A DNA stretch of 64,000 nucleotides from Pectobacterium sp013449375 (GCF_048593165.1 NZ_CP184271.1); one strand, 5' to 3'. Positions 9,742 to 19,005 are shown, counted from the stretch's first letter. Numbers and translations: made by a program. Notes: a model not told the origin generated them from the letters alone.

Positions 9742-10791
9742 ATGGCAACAGGCACGCTGCCCGATGCTGGGCAGATCCTCAATTCCCTGATAAACAGCAT
9801 TTTATTGCTGGATAACGATCTGGCGATTCACTATTCCAATCCGGCAGCACAGCAATTACTGGCACAAAGCTCGCGTAAATTATCCGGCACGCCACTGCCT
9901 GATTTGCTGGGATACTTTTCTCTGAATATCGATTTACTGCGTGAAAGTCTGGATTCAGGGCAAGGTTTTACGGATAACGAAGTCACCCTCGTTGTGGATG
10001 GTAAAGCGCACATCATGTCGCTCACCGCGCAGCGGGTACAAAACGATTTTATCCTGCTGGAAATGGCGCCGATGGATAATCAGCGCCGTCTCAGTCAGGA
10101 ACAGCTTCAACATGCACAACAGCAAGCTGCCCGTGATTTAGTCCGGGGCTTAGCGCATGAGATAAAAAATCCGCTTGGCGGATTGCGTGGCGCTGCGCAG
10201 CTGCTTGCTAAAGCGTTGCCCGATCCGGCGTTGACGGAATATACCAAGGTCATCATCGAACAGGCGGATCGCCTGCGTAATCTGGTCGATCGCCTGCTCG
10301 GGCCACAACAGCCTGGCCTGCACGTCACTCAAAGCATTCATCAGGTCGCCGAACGCGTTTGCCAGCTCGTTTCACTGGAAAAACCAGATAACGTGACGCT
10401 GGTGAAAGACTATGACCCCAGTCTGCCAGAGCTGACGCACGACCCTGACCAGATTGAACAGGTACTGCTGAATATTACCCGCAATGCGCTACAGGCGCTG
10501 GGCGAGGAAGGCGGGACGATTACGATACGAACCCGCACCGCTTTTCAGTTGACGTTACACGGCGTGCGCTATCGCCTCGCCGCCCGTATTGACGTAGAAG
10601 ATGACGGCCCCGGCGTACCCGCTCAACTACAAGACACCCTGTTTTACCCGATGGTAAGCGGGCGCGAAGGGGGAACCGGTTTAGGGCTTTCCATCGCCCG
10701 CAGTCTGATCGATCAGCACTCCGGTAAAATTGAATTTAACAGTTGGCCAGGACACACCGAATTCTCGGTTTACCTGCCCATTCGCCAGTGA
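9742..10791 (+). CDS. glnL: Nitrogen sensor kinase/phosphatase NtrB (GlnL)
   Basis: Two-component histidine kinase that phosphorylates or dephosphorylates NtrC according to PII status; cytoplasmic. The protein is 349 aa, as in E. coli. A PAS domain covers about residues 10-80, the phospho-acceptor is H139 in GLAHEIKNPL, and the ATPase domain shows N-box (ITRNALQAL) and G-box (GREGGTGLGLSIAR) motifs. The ATG at 9742 follows GGGAG; the longer frame from 9580 would run through the terminator. Its stop codon is 8 bp before glnG. Confidence 0.96.
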   Translation: MATGTLPDAGQILNSLINSILLLDNDLAIHYSNPAAQQLLAQSSRKLSGTPLPDLLGYFSLNIDLLRESLDSGQGFTDNEVTLVVDGKAHIMSLTAQRVQNDFILLEMAPMDNQRRLSQEQLQHAQQQAARDLVRGLAHEIKNPLGGLRGAAQLLAKALPDPALTEYTKVIIEQADRLRNLVDRLLGPQQPGLHVTQSIHQVAERVCQLVSLEKPDNVTLVKDYDPSLPELTHDPDQIEQVLLNITRNALQALGEEGGTITIRTRTAFQLTLHGVRYRLAARIDVEDDGPGVPAQLQDTLFYPMVSGREGGTGLGLSIARSLIDQHSGKIEFNSWPGHTEFSVYLPIRQ

Positions 10792-10799
10792 GGTTCACA

Positions 10800-12212
10800 A
10801 TGCAACGAGGGATAGTCTGGATTGTCGATGACGATAGCTCCATCCGTTGGGTGCTTGAGCGTGCGCTTGCTGGTGCGGGTTTAACCTGCGCAACGTTTGA
10901 GAACGGAAATCAGGTATTGCATGCGTTAGCAACACAAACCCCCGACGTTTTGCTGTCCGACATCCGCATGCCGGGGATGGATGGATTAGCGCTCTTACAG
11001 CAAATCAAGCAGCGCCATCCGATGCTCCCGGTCATCATTATGACGGCGCATTCCGATTTGGATGCTGCGGTTAGCGCTTACCAGCAGGGGGCGTTCGACT
11101 ATTTGCCGAAGCCGTTTGATATTGATGAGGCTGTTGCGCTGGTTGAGCGTGCCATCAGCCATTATCTGGAACAACAGCAGCCGGTACGCAACCAACCGAG
11201 CAATGGCCCAACAACGGACATTATCGGTGAAGCGCCTGCGATGCAGGATGTCTTTCGCATCATCGGCCGTCTGTCTCGCTCGTCGATCAGTGTACTAATT
11301 AACGGCGAATCGGGAACGGGTAAAGAGCTGGTAGCGCATGCTCTGCATCGCCACAGCCCACGCACCAAAGCGCCTTTCATCGCCCTGAATATGGCGGCGA
11401 TTCCTAAGGATCTGATTGAATCAGAACTGTTCGGCCATGAAAAAGGCGCGTTTACGGGCGCAAATCAGATTCGCCAGGGCCGCTTTGAACAAGCCGATGG
11501 CGGAACGTTATTTCTGGATGAAATAGGCGATATGCCGCTAGACGTGCAAACACGTCTATTGCGTGTACTGGCCGACGGGCAGTTTTATCGCGTTGGCGGC
11601 TATGCCGCGGTGAAAGTGGATGTCCGTATTATCGCGGCAACGCACCAAAATCTTGAACAACGAGTGCAGGAAGGCAAATTCCGTGAGGATCTGTTCCACC
11701 GCCTGAACGTGATCCGCGTTCATTTACCACCGCTGCGTGAACGTCGGGAAGATATCCCTCGTCTGGCGCGTTATTTCTTGCAGGCCACGGCCAAAGAGCT
11801 GGGTGTCGAGCCGAAGAATCTGCATCCCGAAGCGGAAACAGCGCTAACCCGTTTGCCGTGGCCCGGCAACGTGCGCCAATTGGAAAACACTTGTCGTTGG
11901 TTGACGGTCATGGCCGCCGGTCAGGAAGTGCTGATTCAGGATCTGCCGCCTGAACTGTTCGAGACCACAGCACCAGATTCCACTGTACATATTCTGCCGG
12001 ACAGTTGGGCTACGCTATTGGCACAATGGGCCGATCGCGCGCTGCGTTCCGGTCATCAAAACCTGCTGGCGGAGGCCCAACCGGAAATGGAAAGGACGCT
12101 GCTGACAACAGCACTGCGGCATACGCAAGGTCATAAGCAGGAAGCGGCAAGATTGCTGGGATGGGGTAGAAATACTCTGACGCGTAAACTAAAAGAGCTG
12201 GGAATGGAGTAG
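10800..12212 (+). CDS. glnG: Nitrogen response regulator NtrC (GlnG)
   Basis: Sigma-54-dependent activator of nitrogen-limitation genes, including glnA. The 470-aa protein has a receiver domain with the phospho-acceptor Asp in LLSDIRMPG near residue 54. Its AAA+ domain has Walker A GESGTGKE, the sigma-54 contact loop EKGAFTGA and a GGTLFLDE-type Walker B, and a C-terminal Fis-type helix-turn-helix ends the protein. The ATG at 10800 has a GTGAGG ribosome-binding site that overlaps the glnL stop region, consistent with coupled expression. Confidence 0.97.
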   Translation: MQRGIVWIVDDDSSIRWVLERALAGAGLTCATFENGNQVLHALATQTPDVLLSDIRMPGMDGLALLQQIKQRHPMLPVIIMTAHSDLDAAVSAYQQGAFDYLPKPFDIDEAVALVERAISHYLEQQQPVRNQPSNGPTTDIIGEAPAMQDVFRIIGRLSRSSISVLINGESGTGKELVAHALHRHSPRTKAPFIALNMAAIPKDLIESELFGHEKGAFTGANQIRQGRFEQADGGTLFLDEIGDMPLDVQTRLLRVLADGQFYRVGGYAAVKVDVRIIAATHQNLEQRVQEGKFREDLFHRLNVIRVHLPPLRERREDIPRLARYFLQATAKELGVEPKNLHPEAETALTRLPWPGNVRQLENTCRWLTVMAAGQEVLIQDLPPELFETTAPDSTVHILPDSWATLLAQWADRALRSGHQNLLAEAQPEMERTLLTTALRHTQGHKQEAARLLGWGRNTLTRKLKELGME

Positions 12213-12355
12213 CGAGATTGCGTTTTTATTGCTCAATTGTTAACAAACATACGGGTGATAAAAAATACAATCTGGCGCACGAAATTGTCATTAATTTGTC
12301 CTTTACTTGCCTCGAGTCAGCAGTATGATCGTGTCGCTGATTCGGGAGGAATACC

Positions 12356-12493
12356 ATGCTGGACTCATTAATTTCCGCGGCAACACTTTCCGTTGCAACA
12401 CATGGCGCTGAAATTGGCTCCGCGGCAAGTCATTCGCCGCAGGCTGCTATTGCCGCCGTTTTGTGTGCCGCACTGATTAACTTCTTTAGTTAA
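12356..12493 (+). CDS. yshB: Small membrane protein YshB
   Basis: A 45-aa protein too small for routine gene finding. It starts MLDSLIS after a strong GGGAGGA ribosome-binding site and ends in a hydrophobic segment AIAAVLCAALINFF-S. E. coli yshB also lies between glnG and hemN and has the same SPQ-A-A-AAVLCAA pattern. In Salmonella YshB has been connected with intracellular survival; the function here is unknown. The E. coli protein is shorter (about 36 aa), the difference being in the middle. A terminator follows 17 bp after the stop codon. Confidence 0.85.
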   Translation: MLDSLISAATLSVATHGAEIGSAASHSPQAAIAAVLCAALINFFS

Positions 12494-12510
12494 TCTCAAA
12501 AGTTTGAGAA

Positions 12511-12547
12511 CAGCCAGTCGGTACTAACATCGACTGGCTGTTTTTTA
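12511..12547 (+). terminator. Terminator between yshB and hemN
   Basis: The stem CAGCCAGTCG/CGACTGGCTG has a 10-nt loop and is followed by six T residues on the plus strand. It ends the yshB transcript and lies at the 3' end of the convergent hemN. Confidence 0.9.
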
Positions 12548-12548
12548 T

Positions 12549-13922
12549 TTAAATCACGCGGGAAAACTGCTGCGTTCTGAGCTTGTTACGTAGATAGACG
12601 TCAAAGCACATACAGATATTGCGGATCAGCAAACGCCCTTTCGGCGTCACCACCAGCTCATCTTCCTGACTATCCACCAGCCCATCGGCCACCAGCGGAG
12701 CCAGCAACGCTAAATCCTGCTCAAAGTAGGTTTTAAAATCGATCGCATATTCTGCTTCAATCGGCGCATAGCTAAGCTGGAAATTACAAATGAGCGTCTT
12801 AATCACATCGCGGCGAAGGCAGTCGTCACGCGTCAATTGCAGCCCGCGCCACAGGGCATTTCCTTTGTCTTTAACTTGCGCATAATACTGCTTCAGTTCC
12901 TTCTGATTCTGGGCATAGCTATCACCGATCATACTAATCGCCGACACCCCCATCCCAAGCAAATCGCTATCGCCCTGCGTCGTATAGCCCTGAAAATTGC
13001 GATGCAGCTTCCCTTCTCTCTGCGCCACGGCCAGTTCATCGTCCGGGCGAGCAAAGTGATCCATGCCGATAAACTGATAGCCCGATTGTGTCAGCGACCC
13101 AATCGTCTGTTGCAGAATATCCAGCTTTTGCTCCGCGCTCGGTAAATCCGCTTCTTTGATCTTGCGCTGCGCAGCGAACAGGCTGGGTAAATGCGCATAG
13201 TTAAAGACACTAAGCCGGTGCGGGCTTAATTCCGCAACGCGCTGTAGTGTAAAAGCGAAACTTTCCGGCGTTTGCTTCGGCAGGCCGTAAATCAAATCGA
13301 TATTGGTTGAGGTGAAGCCCAGCGCCTTTGCCCGTTCAATAAGGGCAAAAATAAAGTCTTCATCCTGCTCACGATTGACCAGCTTCTGAACGTCTTTATT
13401 AAAATCCTGAACGCCCATGCTCAAGCGGTTAAACCCTTCGGCGCGCAGATGATCGAGGACGTCCAGCTCAATTTCTCGTGGATCGACTTCAAGCGACAGC
13501 TCAGCCTGCTCGGAAAAAGAGAACAGCTCGCGCAGCAGCGACATCAGTCGGCTGATTTGTACTTTATTTAGATAGGTTGGTGTACCGCCACCCCAATGCA
13601 ATTGCGTCACCGTTCGCCCGGCAAATAGCGGCGCACGCTGGCGAATTTCCTGCTCCAGCACATCAAGATATTCATCCGCTTTATGCTGCTGACGCGTAAC
13701 CAGCTTATTACAGCCGCAGAAATAGCACAGCCGATGGCAAAAAGGGATATGGATGTACAGCGACAGCGGTCGCTGTGGATAACGGGCAATGGCCTGCTGA
13801 AACGCCGGCTCATCGTAAGCTTCACTGAATTCTAACGCTGTGGGATAAGACGTATAACGCGGCCCAGAATAGTTATATTTTTGAATCAGGGCCAGATCCC
13901 AGTCAACGGACGGTATCGACAT
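12549..13922 (-). CDS. hemN: Oxygen-independent coproporphyrinogen III dehydrogenase HemN
   Basis: Radical-SAM enzyme that converts coproporphyrinogen III to protoporphyrinogen IX without oxygen, in haem synthesis. The 457-aa length equals E. coli HemN. The 4Fe-4S cluster cysteines C62, C66 and C69, followed by C71, sit in HRLCYFCGC. SAM-binding features include GGGTPTYL. The start codon is 6 bp after the stop of a 57-aa gene on the same strand, so it is probably the last gene of a yihI-orf57-hemN transcript. Confidence 0.97.
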   Translation of the reverse strand: MSIPSVDWDLALIQKYNYSGPRYTSYPTALEFSEAYDEPAFQQAIARYPQRPLSLYIHIPFCHRLCYFCGCNKLVTRQQHKADEYLDVLEQEIRQRAPLFAGRTVTQLHWGGGTPTYLNKVQISRLMSLLRELFSFSEQAELSLEVDPREIELDVLDHLRAEGFNRLSMGVQDFNKDVQKLVNREQDEDFIFALIERAKALGFTSTNIDLIYGLPKQTPESFAFTLQRVAELSPHRLSVFNYAHLPSLFAAQRKIKEADLPSAEQKLDILQQTIGSLTQSGYQFIGMDHFARPDDELAVAQREGKLHRNFQGYTTQGDSDLLGMGVSAISMIGDSYAQNQKELKQYYAQVKDKGNALWRGLQLTRDDCLRRDVIKTLICNFQLSYAPIEAEYAIDFKTYFEQDLALLAPLVADGLVDSQEDELVVTPKGRLLIRNICMCFDVYLRNKLRTQQFSRVI

Positions 13923-13928
13923 ATTCGC

Positions 13929-14102
13929 TCACTCCTTCCAGTTTTTACTCGGTGGGTTATCCTTCCCCTCCTGATTCATGCGCCCGTTAAACAGGGCGCG
14001 GAGCAATCGGTGCTTACGCTTCGACAATAGCCATAGTTTACTGAACAGATAGAGCAGATAAAACGCCACCAGCAATATCAGGAACAGAAACAGCCATTTC
14101 AT
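13929..14102 (-). CDS. Unnamed 57-aa membrane protein between yihI and hemN
   Basis: Short gene not recognised by name. The frame starts ATG at 14102, only 3 bp after the yihI stop codon, and ends 6 bp before the hemN start. This tight spacing supports a real operon member. The protein has one strong N-terminal transmembrane helix (about residues 3-20, leucine- and phenylalanine-rich), then a highly basic stretch SKRKHRLLR, then a short polar tail. The basic stretch after the helix predicts an N-out/C-in orientation. Some gammaproteobacteria have a DUF2489-type membrane protein near hemN, and this could be a short relative; that is speculation from context. Confidence 0.65.
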   Translation of the reverse strand: MKWLFLFLILLVAFYLLYLFSKLWLLSKRKHRLLRALFNGRMNQEGKDNPPSKNWKE

Positions 14103-14105
14103 TGA

Positions 14106-14654
14106 TTAGAACGCGTCTTTCGGGTTATTACGTTTCAAAAGCTGCAACATATCTTCCTGCTGTTCTTCTTCGTCATCATCACCCAGCTCGATTCCAAGCT
14201 CTTCCATCAGGATGTCGATACGATCTAGCGTTTCATCGACCCATGACTGATCTTTGGCGCTTAGCGTCTCACCACTATCCAGACGATCCAATAAGGCATC
14301 CAGACGTGAATCGTTTTCTAACATTTCCAGCTCTTCTTCCGGAGACATTGTCGGTTTGGCAGCAACCACTTTCTCTACAGGCGCAGAAGGCTTCGGCTTA
14401 GGTTTCGCAACGGTGCTGTCTAACACGCCAAGCTGTACAGGTTTTTTACTACCAATACGCGGATCGGCTGCTTTACGCTGACCAGAACGCTGATCGGTGG
14501 ATGCTTTTTCCTGAGTTCGGCTGCCCGCCGCGTGACCACGATGCTTTTTATCTTTCTTACGCTCACGCGCTTCACGCTCTAACTCTTCACGAGTCTTTCT
14601 TTTTACTTTGGGTTTTCCTGCCTTATCGGCAGCCCCTTTGACAGGTCGGTTCAT
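14106..14654 (-). CDS. yihI: YihI, activator of the Der GTPase
   Basis: Binds the ribosome-assembly GTPase Der and stimulates its GTP hydrolysis, modulating 50S biogenesis in E. coli. The 182-aa protein has a lysine/arginine-rich N-terminal half (KRKTREELEREARERKKDKK) and the conserved DPRIGSKKP motif. Its acidic C-terminal half contains DSRLDALLDRLDSGETLS. All of these are in recalled E. coli YihI. The ATG at 14654 gives the family start. Its stop codon abuts the 57-aa gene. Confidence 0.93.
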   Translation of the reverse strand: MNRPVKGAADKAGKPKVKRKTREELEREARERKKDKKHRGHAAGSRTQEKASTDQRSGQRKAADPRIGSKKPVQLGVLDSTVAKPKPKPSAPVEKVVAAKPTMSPEEELEMLENDSRLDALLDRLDSGETLSAKDQSWVDETLDRIDILMEELGIELGDDDEEEQQEDMLQLLKRNNPKDAF

Positions 14655-14830
14655 AATGTTGTTCTCAGGTACACAGATATAAGGGAAGTCCGGCGGAATC
14701 TAGCAGAAAGCCCAAGAATAAAAAAGCGTCCACATCAGACGGCTGAGCTTTGAGGCAGATAAACCCGCCTTTATTGTCAGTTACAGGTATAATCCCCAAC
14801 CAGACAGAGATTCAGATAGAGATAACCATC

Positions 14831-15466
14831 GTGACCCAGCAATATAACTACCACATGACGCGTTTTATCATCAGCGCCCCGGATATTCGCCATCTGGCAA
14901 CAGACAGCGGTATTGAAGTGGCCTTTGCTGGGCGCTCTAACGCCGGAAAATCCAGCGCGCTAAACACGCTGACCAACCAGAAGAACCTGGCACGAACCAG
15001 TAAAACGCCGGGCCGTACCCAGTTGATCAACCTGTTTGAGGTGACCGACGGCGTGCGTTTGGTCGATCTCCCCGGCTATGGCTATGCCGAAGTGCCAGAG
15101 CAAATGAAGATCAAATGGCAACGTGCGCTCGGTGAATATCTGCAAAAGCGTAACAGCCTGAAGGGGCTGGTTGTGCTAATGGATATTCGCCATCCGCTGA
15201 AAGATCTTGATCAGCAAATGATTCAGTGGGCAGTCGATGTCGAGCTTCCCGTCTTAGTGCTGCTGACCAAAGCCGATAAGCTGGCCTCTGGCGCACGTAA
15301 GGCACAGTTGAATATGGTTCGCGAGGCTGTCTTACCATTTATGGGTGATATTCAGGTCGAAGCGTTTTCGTCACTGAAAAAACTCGGCGTCGATAAACTA
15401 CGGCAGAAATTGGACAACTGGTTCAGTACGCTGGAACACGCTGAAGAAGAGCAAGAAGCAGAATAA
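14831..15466 (+). CDS. engB: Ribosome-biogenesis GTPase EngB (YihA/YsxC)
   Basis: Essential small GTPase for late 50S assembly. The 211-aa protein shows G1 GRSNAGKS, G2/G3 DLPGYGYAEVP and G4 TKAD. I chose the GTG at 14831 (VTQQYNYHMTRF) because it matches the family length. The frame also extends to a TTG at 14750 without a good ribosome-binding site, and an ATG lies 11 codons inside. It is divergent from yihI and upstream of the spf gene, as in E. coli. Confidence 0.93.
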   Translation: MTQQYNYHMTRFIISAPDIRHLATDSGIEVAFAGRSNAGKSSALNTLTNQKNLARTSKTPGRTQLINLFEVTDGVRLVDLPGYGYAEVPEQMKIKWQRALGEYLQKRNSLKGLVVLMDIRHPLKDLDQQMIQWAVDVELPVLVLLTKADKLASGARKAQLNMVREAVLPFMGDIQVEAFSSLKKLGVDKLRQKLDNWFSTLEHAEEEQEAE

Positions 15467-15543
15467 TCCTTTCGCGTGGTGCAGAGCATCCTCACTCGCA
15501 TCACGCCCCACTTTCCCGCAATGATCCCCCACCAGAAACGTTA

Positions 15544-15610
15544 TTTTACCCTCGAAATCGCCTGACACCTTGCTGCTGGCAACGTAGCTACCACCGTTTT
15601 GAGGGTAAAA
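15544..15610. repeat. 10-bp inverted repeat downstream of engB
   Basis: TTTTACCCTC at 15544 and GAGGGTAAAA at 15601 are exact inverted copies with 47 bp between them, in the engB-spf gap. No gene is visible here. It could form a long-looped hairpin, or be the ends of a small remnant element. Confidence 0.5.
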
Positions 15611-15625
15611 ACCTGGATAAGCCCC

Positions 15626-15733
15626 ATAAAAAACGCCCCGCTCAAAACTGAGCGGGGCGGCTAATATTCAGCCAAATCCGATTACGTGAAGTAAAAGGTC
15701 TGAAAGATAGAACATCTTACCTCTGTACCCTAC
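15626..15733 (-). ncRNA. spf: Spot 42 small RNA
   Basis: Hfq-dependent small RNA that represses secondary metabolism and carbon-uptake genes when glucose is present. Read on the minus strand, the first 75 or so bases (from GTAGGGTACAGAGGTAAGAT) match recalled E. coli Spot 42 almost exactly. The gene ends in a terminator hairpin CGCCCCGCTC...GAGCGGGGCG followed by T6; only the loop sequence differs. The location between engB and polA is the same as in E. coli. Expected regulation is repression by cAMP-CRP, but no clear CRP site was fixed here. Confidence 0.95.
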
Positions 15734-15877
15734 GTCTTTAACTCTACCCTATTTTTTCACGGGAACAAAGGATTTTTTGTTGTTTACTTTCATAGAAAAT
15801 GGTTATCGATTACACAAAGTTAAACCAGGTCACACAATACTGTTATTTAATTACAGAAATAACGCGAGAATCAGCAA
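15734..15877. other. Intergenic region upstream of spf, downstream of polA
   Basis: AT-rich, with the spf promoter on the minus strand. A plausible -10 element (TAGAGT or TAGGGT on the minus strand) lies near 15743-15755. No open frame of interest. Confidence 0.4.
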
Positions 15878-18667
15878 TTAATGTGCTTCATCCCAGTTCA
15901 TGCCCGTACCAATGTCAACCTGCAACGGAACATTCAGTTGCATACAGCCTTCCATTAATGCTTTGATTTTACTAATGGATTCCTCAATAACTGAATCGTG
16001 GATCTCGAAAACTAGCTCATCGTGAACCTGCATGATCATTTTCACCTGCGGCGCGTCTTTCTGTAGCCAGTCGTCAATCGCGATCATCGCTTTCTTAATA
16101 ATGTCAGCAGCGGTGCCCTGCATCGGGGCGTTAATCGCCGCACGCTCCGCACCTTTACGCGCCATCGCATTACGAGAATGGATATCTGGCAGGTAGAGAC
16201 GGCGACCATCCAATGTAGACACATAGCCATGTTCCGCGGCCTGTTGGCGTGTACGTTCCATGTAATCCTGCACACCGGGGTAACGCTCAAAATACAGGTT
16301 CATGTATTTCTGCGATTCGCTACGGGGAATATTCAACTGACGCGACAGGCCAAACGCGCTCATGCCGTAGATCAGACCAAAGTTGATCGCTTTCGCACTG
16401 CGACGCTGTTCTGATGTCACCTTATCCAGCGCAGTACCAAACACTTCTGACGCCGTTGCCCGATGGATATCCAGCCCGTTCGCGAATGCGTTCAACAGCC
16501 CTTTATCACCCGATAGGTGCGCCATGATACGCAGTTCGATTTGGGAATAGTCCGCTGCCACAATGCTGTAGCCCTTCGGCGCAATGAATGCCTGACGAAT
16601 ACGCCGCCCTTCATCATTACGCACCGGGATATTTTGCAGGTTCGGATCGCTGGAAGACAAACGCCCGGTCGCAGTAACGGCCTGATGATAGGACGTATGC
16701 ACGCGCTTCGTTGCCGGATTGATCATCAGTGGCAGCTTATCGGTGTAAGTAGATTTCAACTTGGCCAACCCACGATATTCCAAGATCAGCTTCGGCAGAG
16801 GGTAATCCAGCGCCAGTTCAGCCAGCACTTCCTCATTAGTTGAAGGTGCGCCTTTTGGCGTTTTCTTCAGAATCGGCAACTTTTGCTTTTCATACAAAAT
16901 ACCCTGTAGCTGCTTGGTCGATGAGAGATTGAACGCTTCGCCCGCCAGCTCATAGGCTTGTGTTTCCAGCTCCGCCAAACGGGTTGTCAGCTCTTTTGAA
17001 TGCTCCGATAGAATCGCGGGATCGATCAGCACGCCTGTACGCTCGATGCGGGATAAAACTGGCACCAGCGGCATATCGATAGCCTGGAAGACCTGACACA
17101 GGTCGGCATGTGGCTGAAGTTTCCCCCACAGTTTCTGGTGCAGATGCAGCGTGACGTCCGCATCCTCGGCCGCATAAGGCCCAGCCTGTTCCAGTGCGAT
17201 CTGATTAAACGTCAGCTGATTTTTCCCCTTACCCGCGATCTCTTCAAAGGTAATGGTTTTGTGGTTCAGATAACGCTCAGCCAGGCTATCCATATCGTGG
17301 CGGCCGGCCACGCTGTCGAGTACGTAGGATTCCAACATGGTATCAAACGCGATACCGCGTAAATCGATACCGTACCGCTGCATCATGCCTTTATCAAATT
17401 TGAGATTCTGACCCACCTTAAGCAGCTTCTCATCTTCCAGCAGTGGTTTGAACAAAGCCAAAACCTTGTCGCGATCCAGCTGTTCCGGCGCATCCAGATA
17501 GTCATGCCCTAATGGCAAATAAGCCGCCTCACCAGGCTTAATAGCAAATGACAAACCAATCAGGTTAGCGGTAAGCGTATCCAACCCGTCGGTTTCCGTA
17601 TCAAAAGCGAAAACGTCAGCCTGTTTTAAACGCTCAACCCAATCGAGCAGCGTTTCCTCATCAAGAATCGTGACATAACCGTCGGCAGAAAGCGTAGGCG
17701 CGTTATCTTCTTCAGCAACTTGCTCAACCACCGCGTTACTCACAGTCTGAACAGGCTGGCCGCTCTTTTTACCCTGCATCCAAGTGCCTGATTCAACATC
17801 TGATAACCAGCGTTTAAATTCATAACGGGAAAAGAGACGATGCAGTTCATCTACATCCAGCTCATTAACGGTGAGCTGATCGCAGCTAAGCTCCAGCTCA
17901 ACATCCGTTTTAATGGTGGCAAGCTGATAAGAGAGGTAGGCCACATCTTTGTGCTGTTCCAGCTTCGGCGCCATGGTTTTCGCACCACGGAAGGAAAGCT
18001 CGGCAATTTTATCCAGATTGGCATACAGCGCATCCAGCCCGCCAATACCTTGCAATAGCGCCTGCGCCGTTTTTTCACCCACGCCGGGTACGCCAGGAAT
18101 GTTATCTGACGCATCTCCCATCAACGCAAGGAAATCGATAATCAGCGCAGGGGGAATACCGTATTTATCACACACTTCCTGTGGGCCAAGAATGGTGTTA
18201 TTCATGGTATTAATGAGCGTCACACTTGGCGTAACCAACTGTGCCATGTCTTTATCACCGGTACTGATCAGCACCGACTTACCCGCTTTTTCCGCCTGAA
18301 CGGCGAGCGTGCCGATTACATCATCCGCTTCTACACCGGAAACGGCCAAAAGCGGCAGCCCCATCGCTTTCACCATCTTATGCAGAGGCTCTATTTGCTC
18401 GCGTAGATCCTCAGGCATCGGTGGTCGGTGAGCCTTATAGTTTTCGAATAGCTCATCGCGAAACGTTTTTCCTTTCGCATCAAAAACAACGGCAACATGG
18501 CTGGGCTGATATTGCAGCAGCAAACTGCGTAGCATATTCAGTACGCCATACATTGCACCGGTTGCTTCTCCCACGCTGTTTGTTAGCGGTGGAAAAGCGT
18601 GATAAGCACGATACAAATAGGATGAACCGTCTACCAGTATTAAGGGGTTTTCTGCAATCTGAGCCAT
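15878..18667 (-). CDS. polA: DNA polymerase I
   Basis: DNA repair and Okazaki-fragment maturation polymerase. The 929 aa carry three activities in order: 5'-3' exonuclease (residues 1 to about 320, with GVEADDVIG and GDKDMAQL), 3'-5' proofreading exonuclease (DTETDGLD region) and the polymerase. Polymerase motif A is DYSQIELR, motif B RRSAKAINFGLIYG and motif C VHDELVFE. The length is one residue above E. coli. It is transcribed towards spf. Confidence 0.98.
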   Translation of the reverse strand: MAQIAENPLILVDGSSYLYRAYHAFPPLTNSVGEATGAMYGVLNMLRSLLLQYQPSHVAVVFDAKGKTFRDELFENYKAHRPPMPEDLREQIEPLHKMVKAMGLPLLAVSGVEADDVIGTLAVQAEKAGKSVLISTGDKDMAQLVTPSVTLINTMNNTILGPQEVCDKYGIPPALIIDFLALMGDASDNIPGVPGVGEKTAQALLQGIGGLDALYANLDKIAELSFRGAKTMAPKLEQHKDVAYLSYQLATIKTDVELELSCDQLTVNELDVDELHRLFSRYEFKRWLSDVESGTWMQGKKSGQPVQTVSNAVVEQVAEEDNAPTLSADGYVTILDEETLLDWVERLKQADVFAFDTETDGLDTLTANLIGLSFAIKPGEAAYLPLGHDYLDAPEQLDRDKVLALFKPLLEDEKLLKVGQNLKFDKGMMQRYGIDLRGIAFDTMLESYVLDSVAGRHDMDSLAERYLNHKTITFEEIAGKGKNQLTFNQIALEQAGPYAAEDADVTLHLHQKLWGKLQPHADLCQVFQAIDMPLVPVLSRIERTGVLIDPAILSEHSKELTTRLAELETQAYELAGEAFNLSSTKQLQGILYEKQKLPILKKTPKGAPSTNEEVLAELALDYPLPKLILEYRGLAKLKSTYTDKLPLMINPATKRVHTSYHQAVTATGRLSSSDPNLQNIPVRNDEGRRIRQAFIAPKGYSIVAADYSQIELRIMAHLSGDKGLLNAFANGLDIHRATASEVFGTALDKVTSEQRRSAKAINFGLIYGMSAFGLSRQLNIPRSESQKYMNLYFERYPGVQDYMERTRQQAAEHGYVSTLDGRRLYLPDIHSRNAMARKGAERAAINAPMQGTAADIIKKAMIAIDDWLQKDAPQVKMIMQVHDELVFEIHDSVIEESISKIKALMEGCMQLNVPLQVDIGTGMNWDEAH

Positions 18668-19005
18668 AGCCTGCCGTGATCGTTGTTGTCTGTCATGGCG
18701 CTAAGCATGCCATAGGTCAGGGAAAGAGACGATCCTTAACGTAAGATATTGGCTGATTTTGCATGGATCCTCGCAAGATCTTTCTGTGGATAACTTTGTG
18801 AATAGTTTTATACTCTTAATTATTTATTTGACCTGTTATCTCACTGTATTTTTTTATATTGATTAATTTCATGTGGTTATAATATAAATTGTTTGATTTT
18901 GAGACACCTAAAACTGTAATCCAATTTGTGGATATAAACCAAAAGATAAATAGGCATTGGGGATTAGGGAGATATAAAGATAAGAAGAATGAACAGCGAG
19001 AAAGT
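18668..19005. other. AT-rich intergenic region polA-dsbA
   Basis: About 340 bp with no credible gene. In E. coli yihG lies between polA and dsbA; no trace of it is visible here. It contains one exact DnaA-box-like 9-mer (TGTGGATAA at 18785-18793) and a related TTGTGGATA near 18925. The polA promoter should be at its left edge. Confidence 0.5.
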
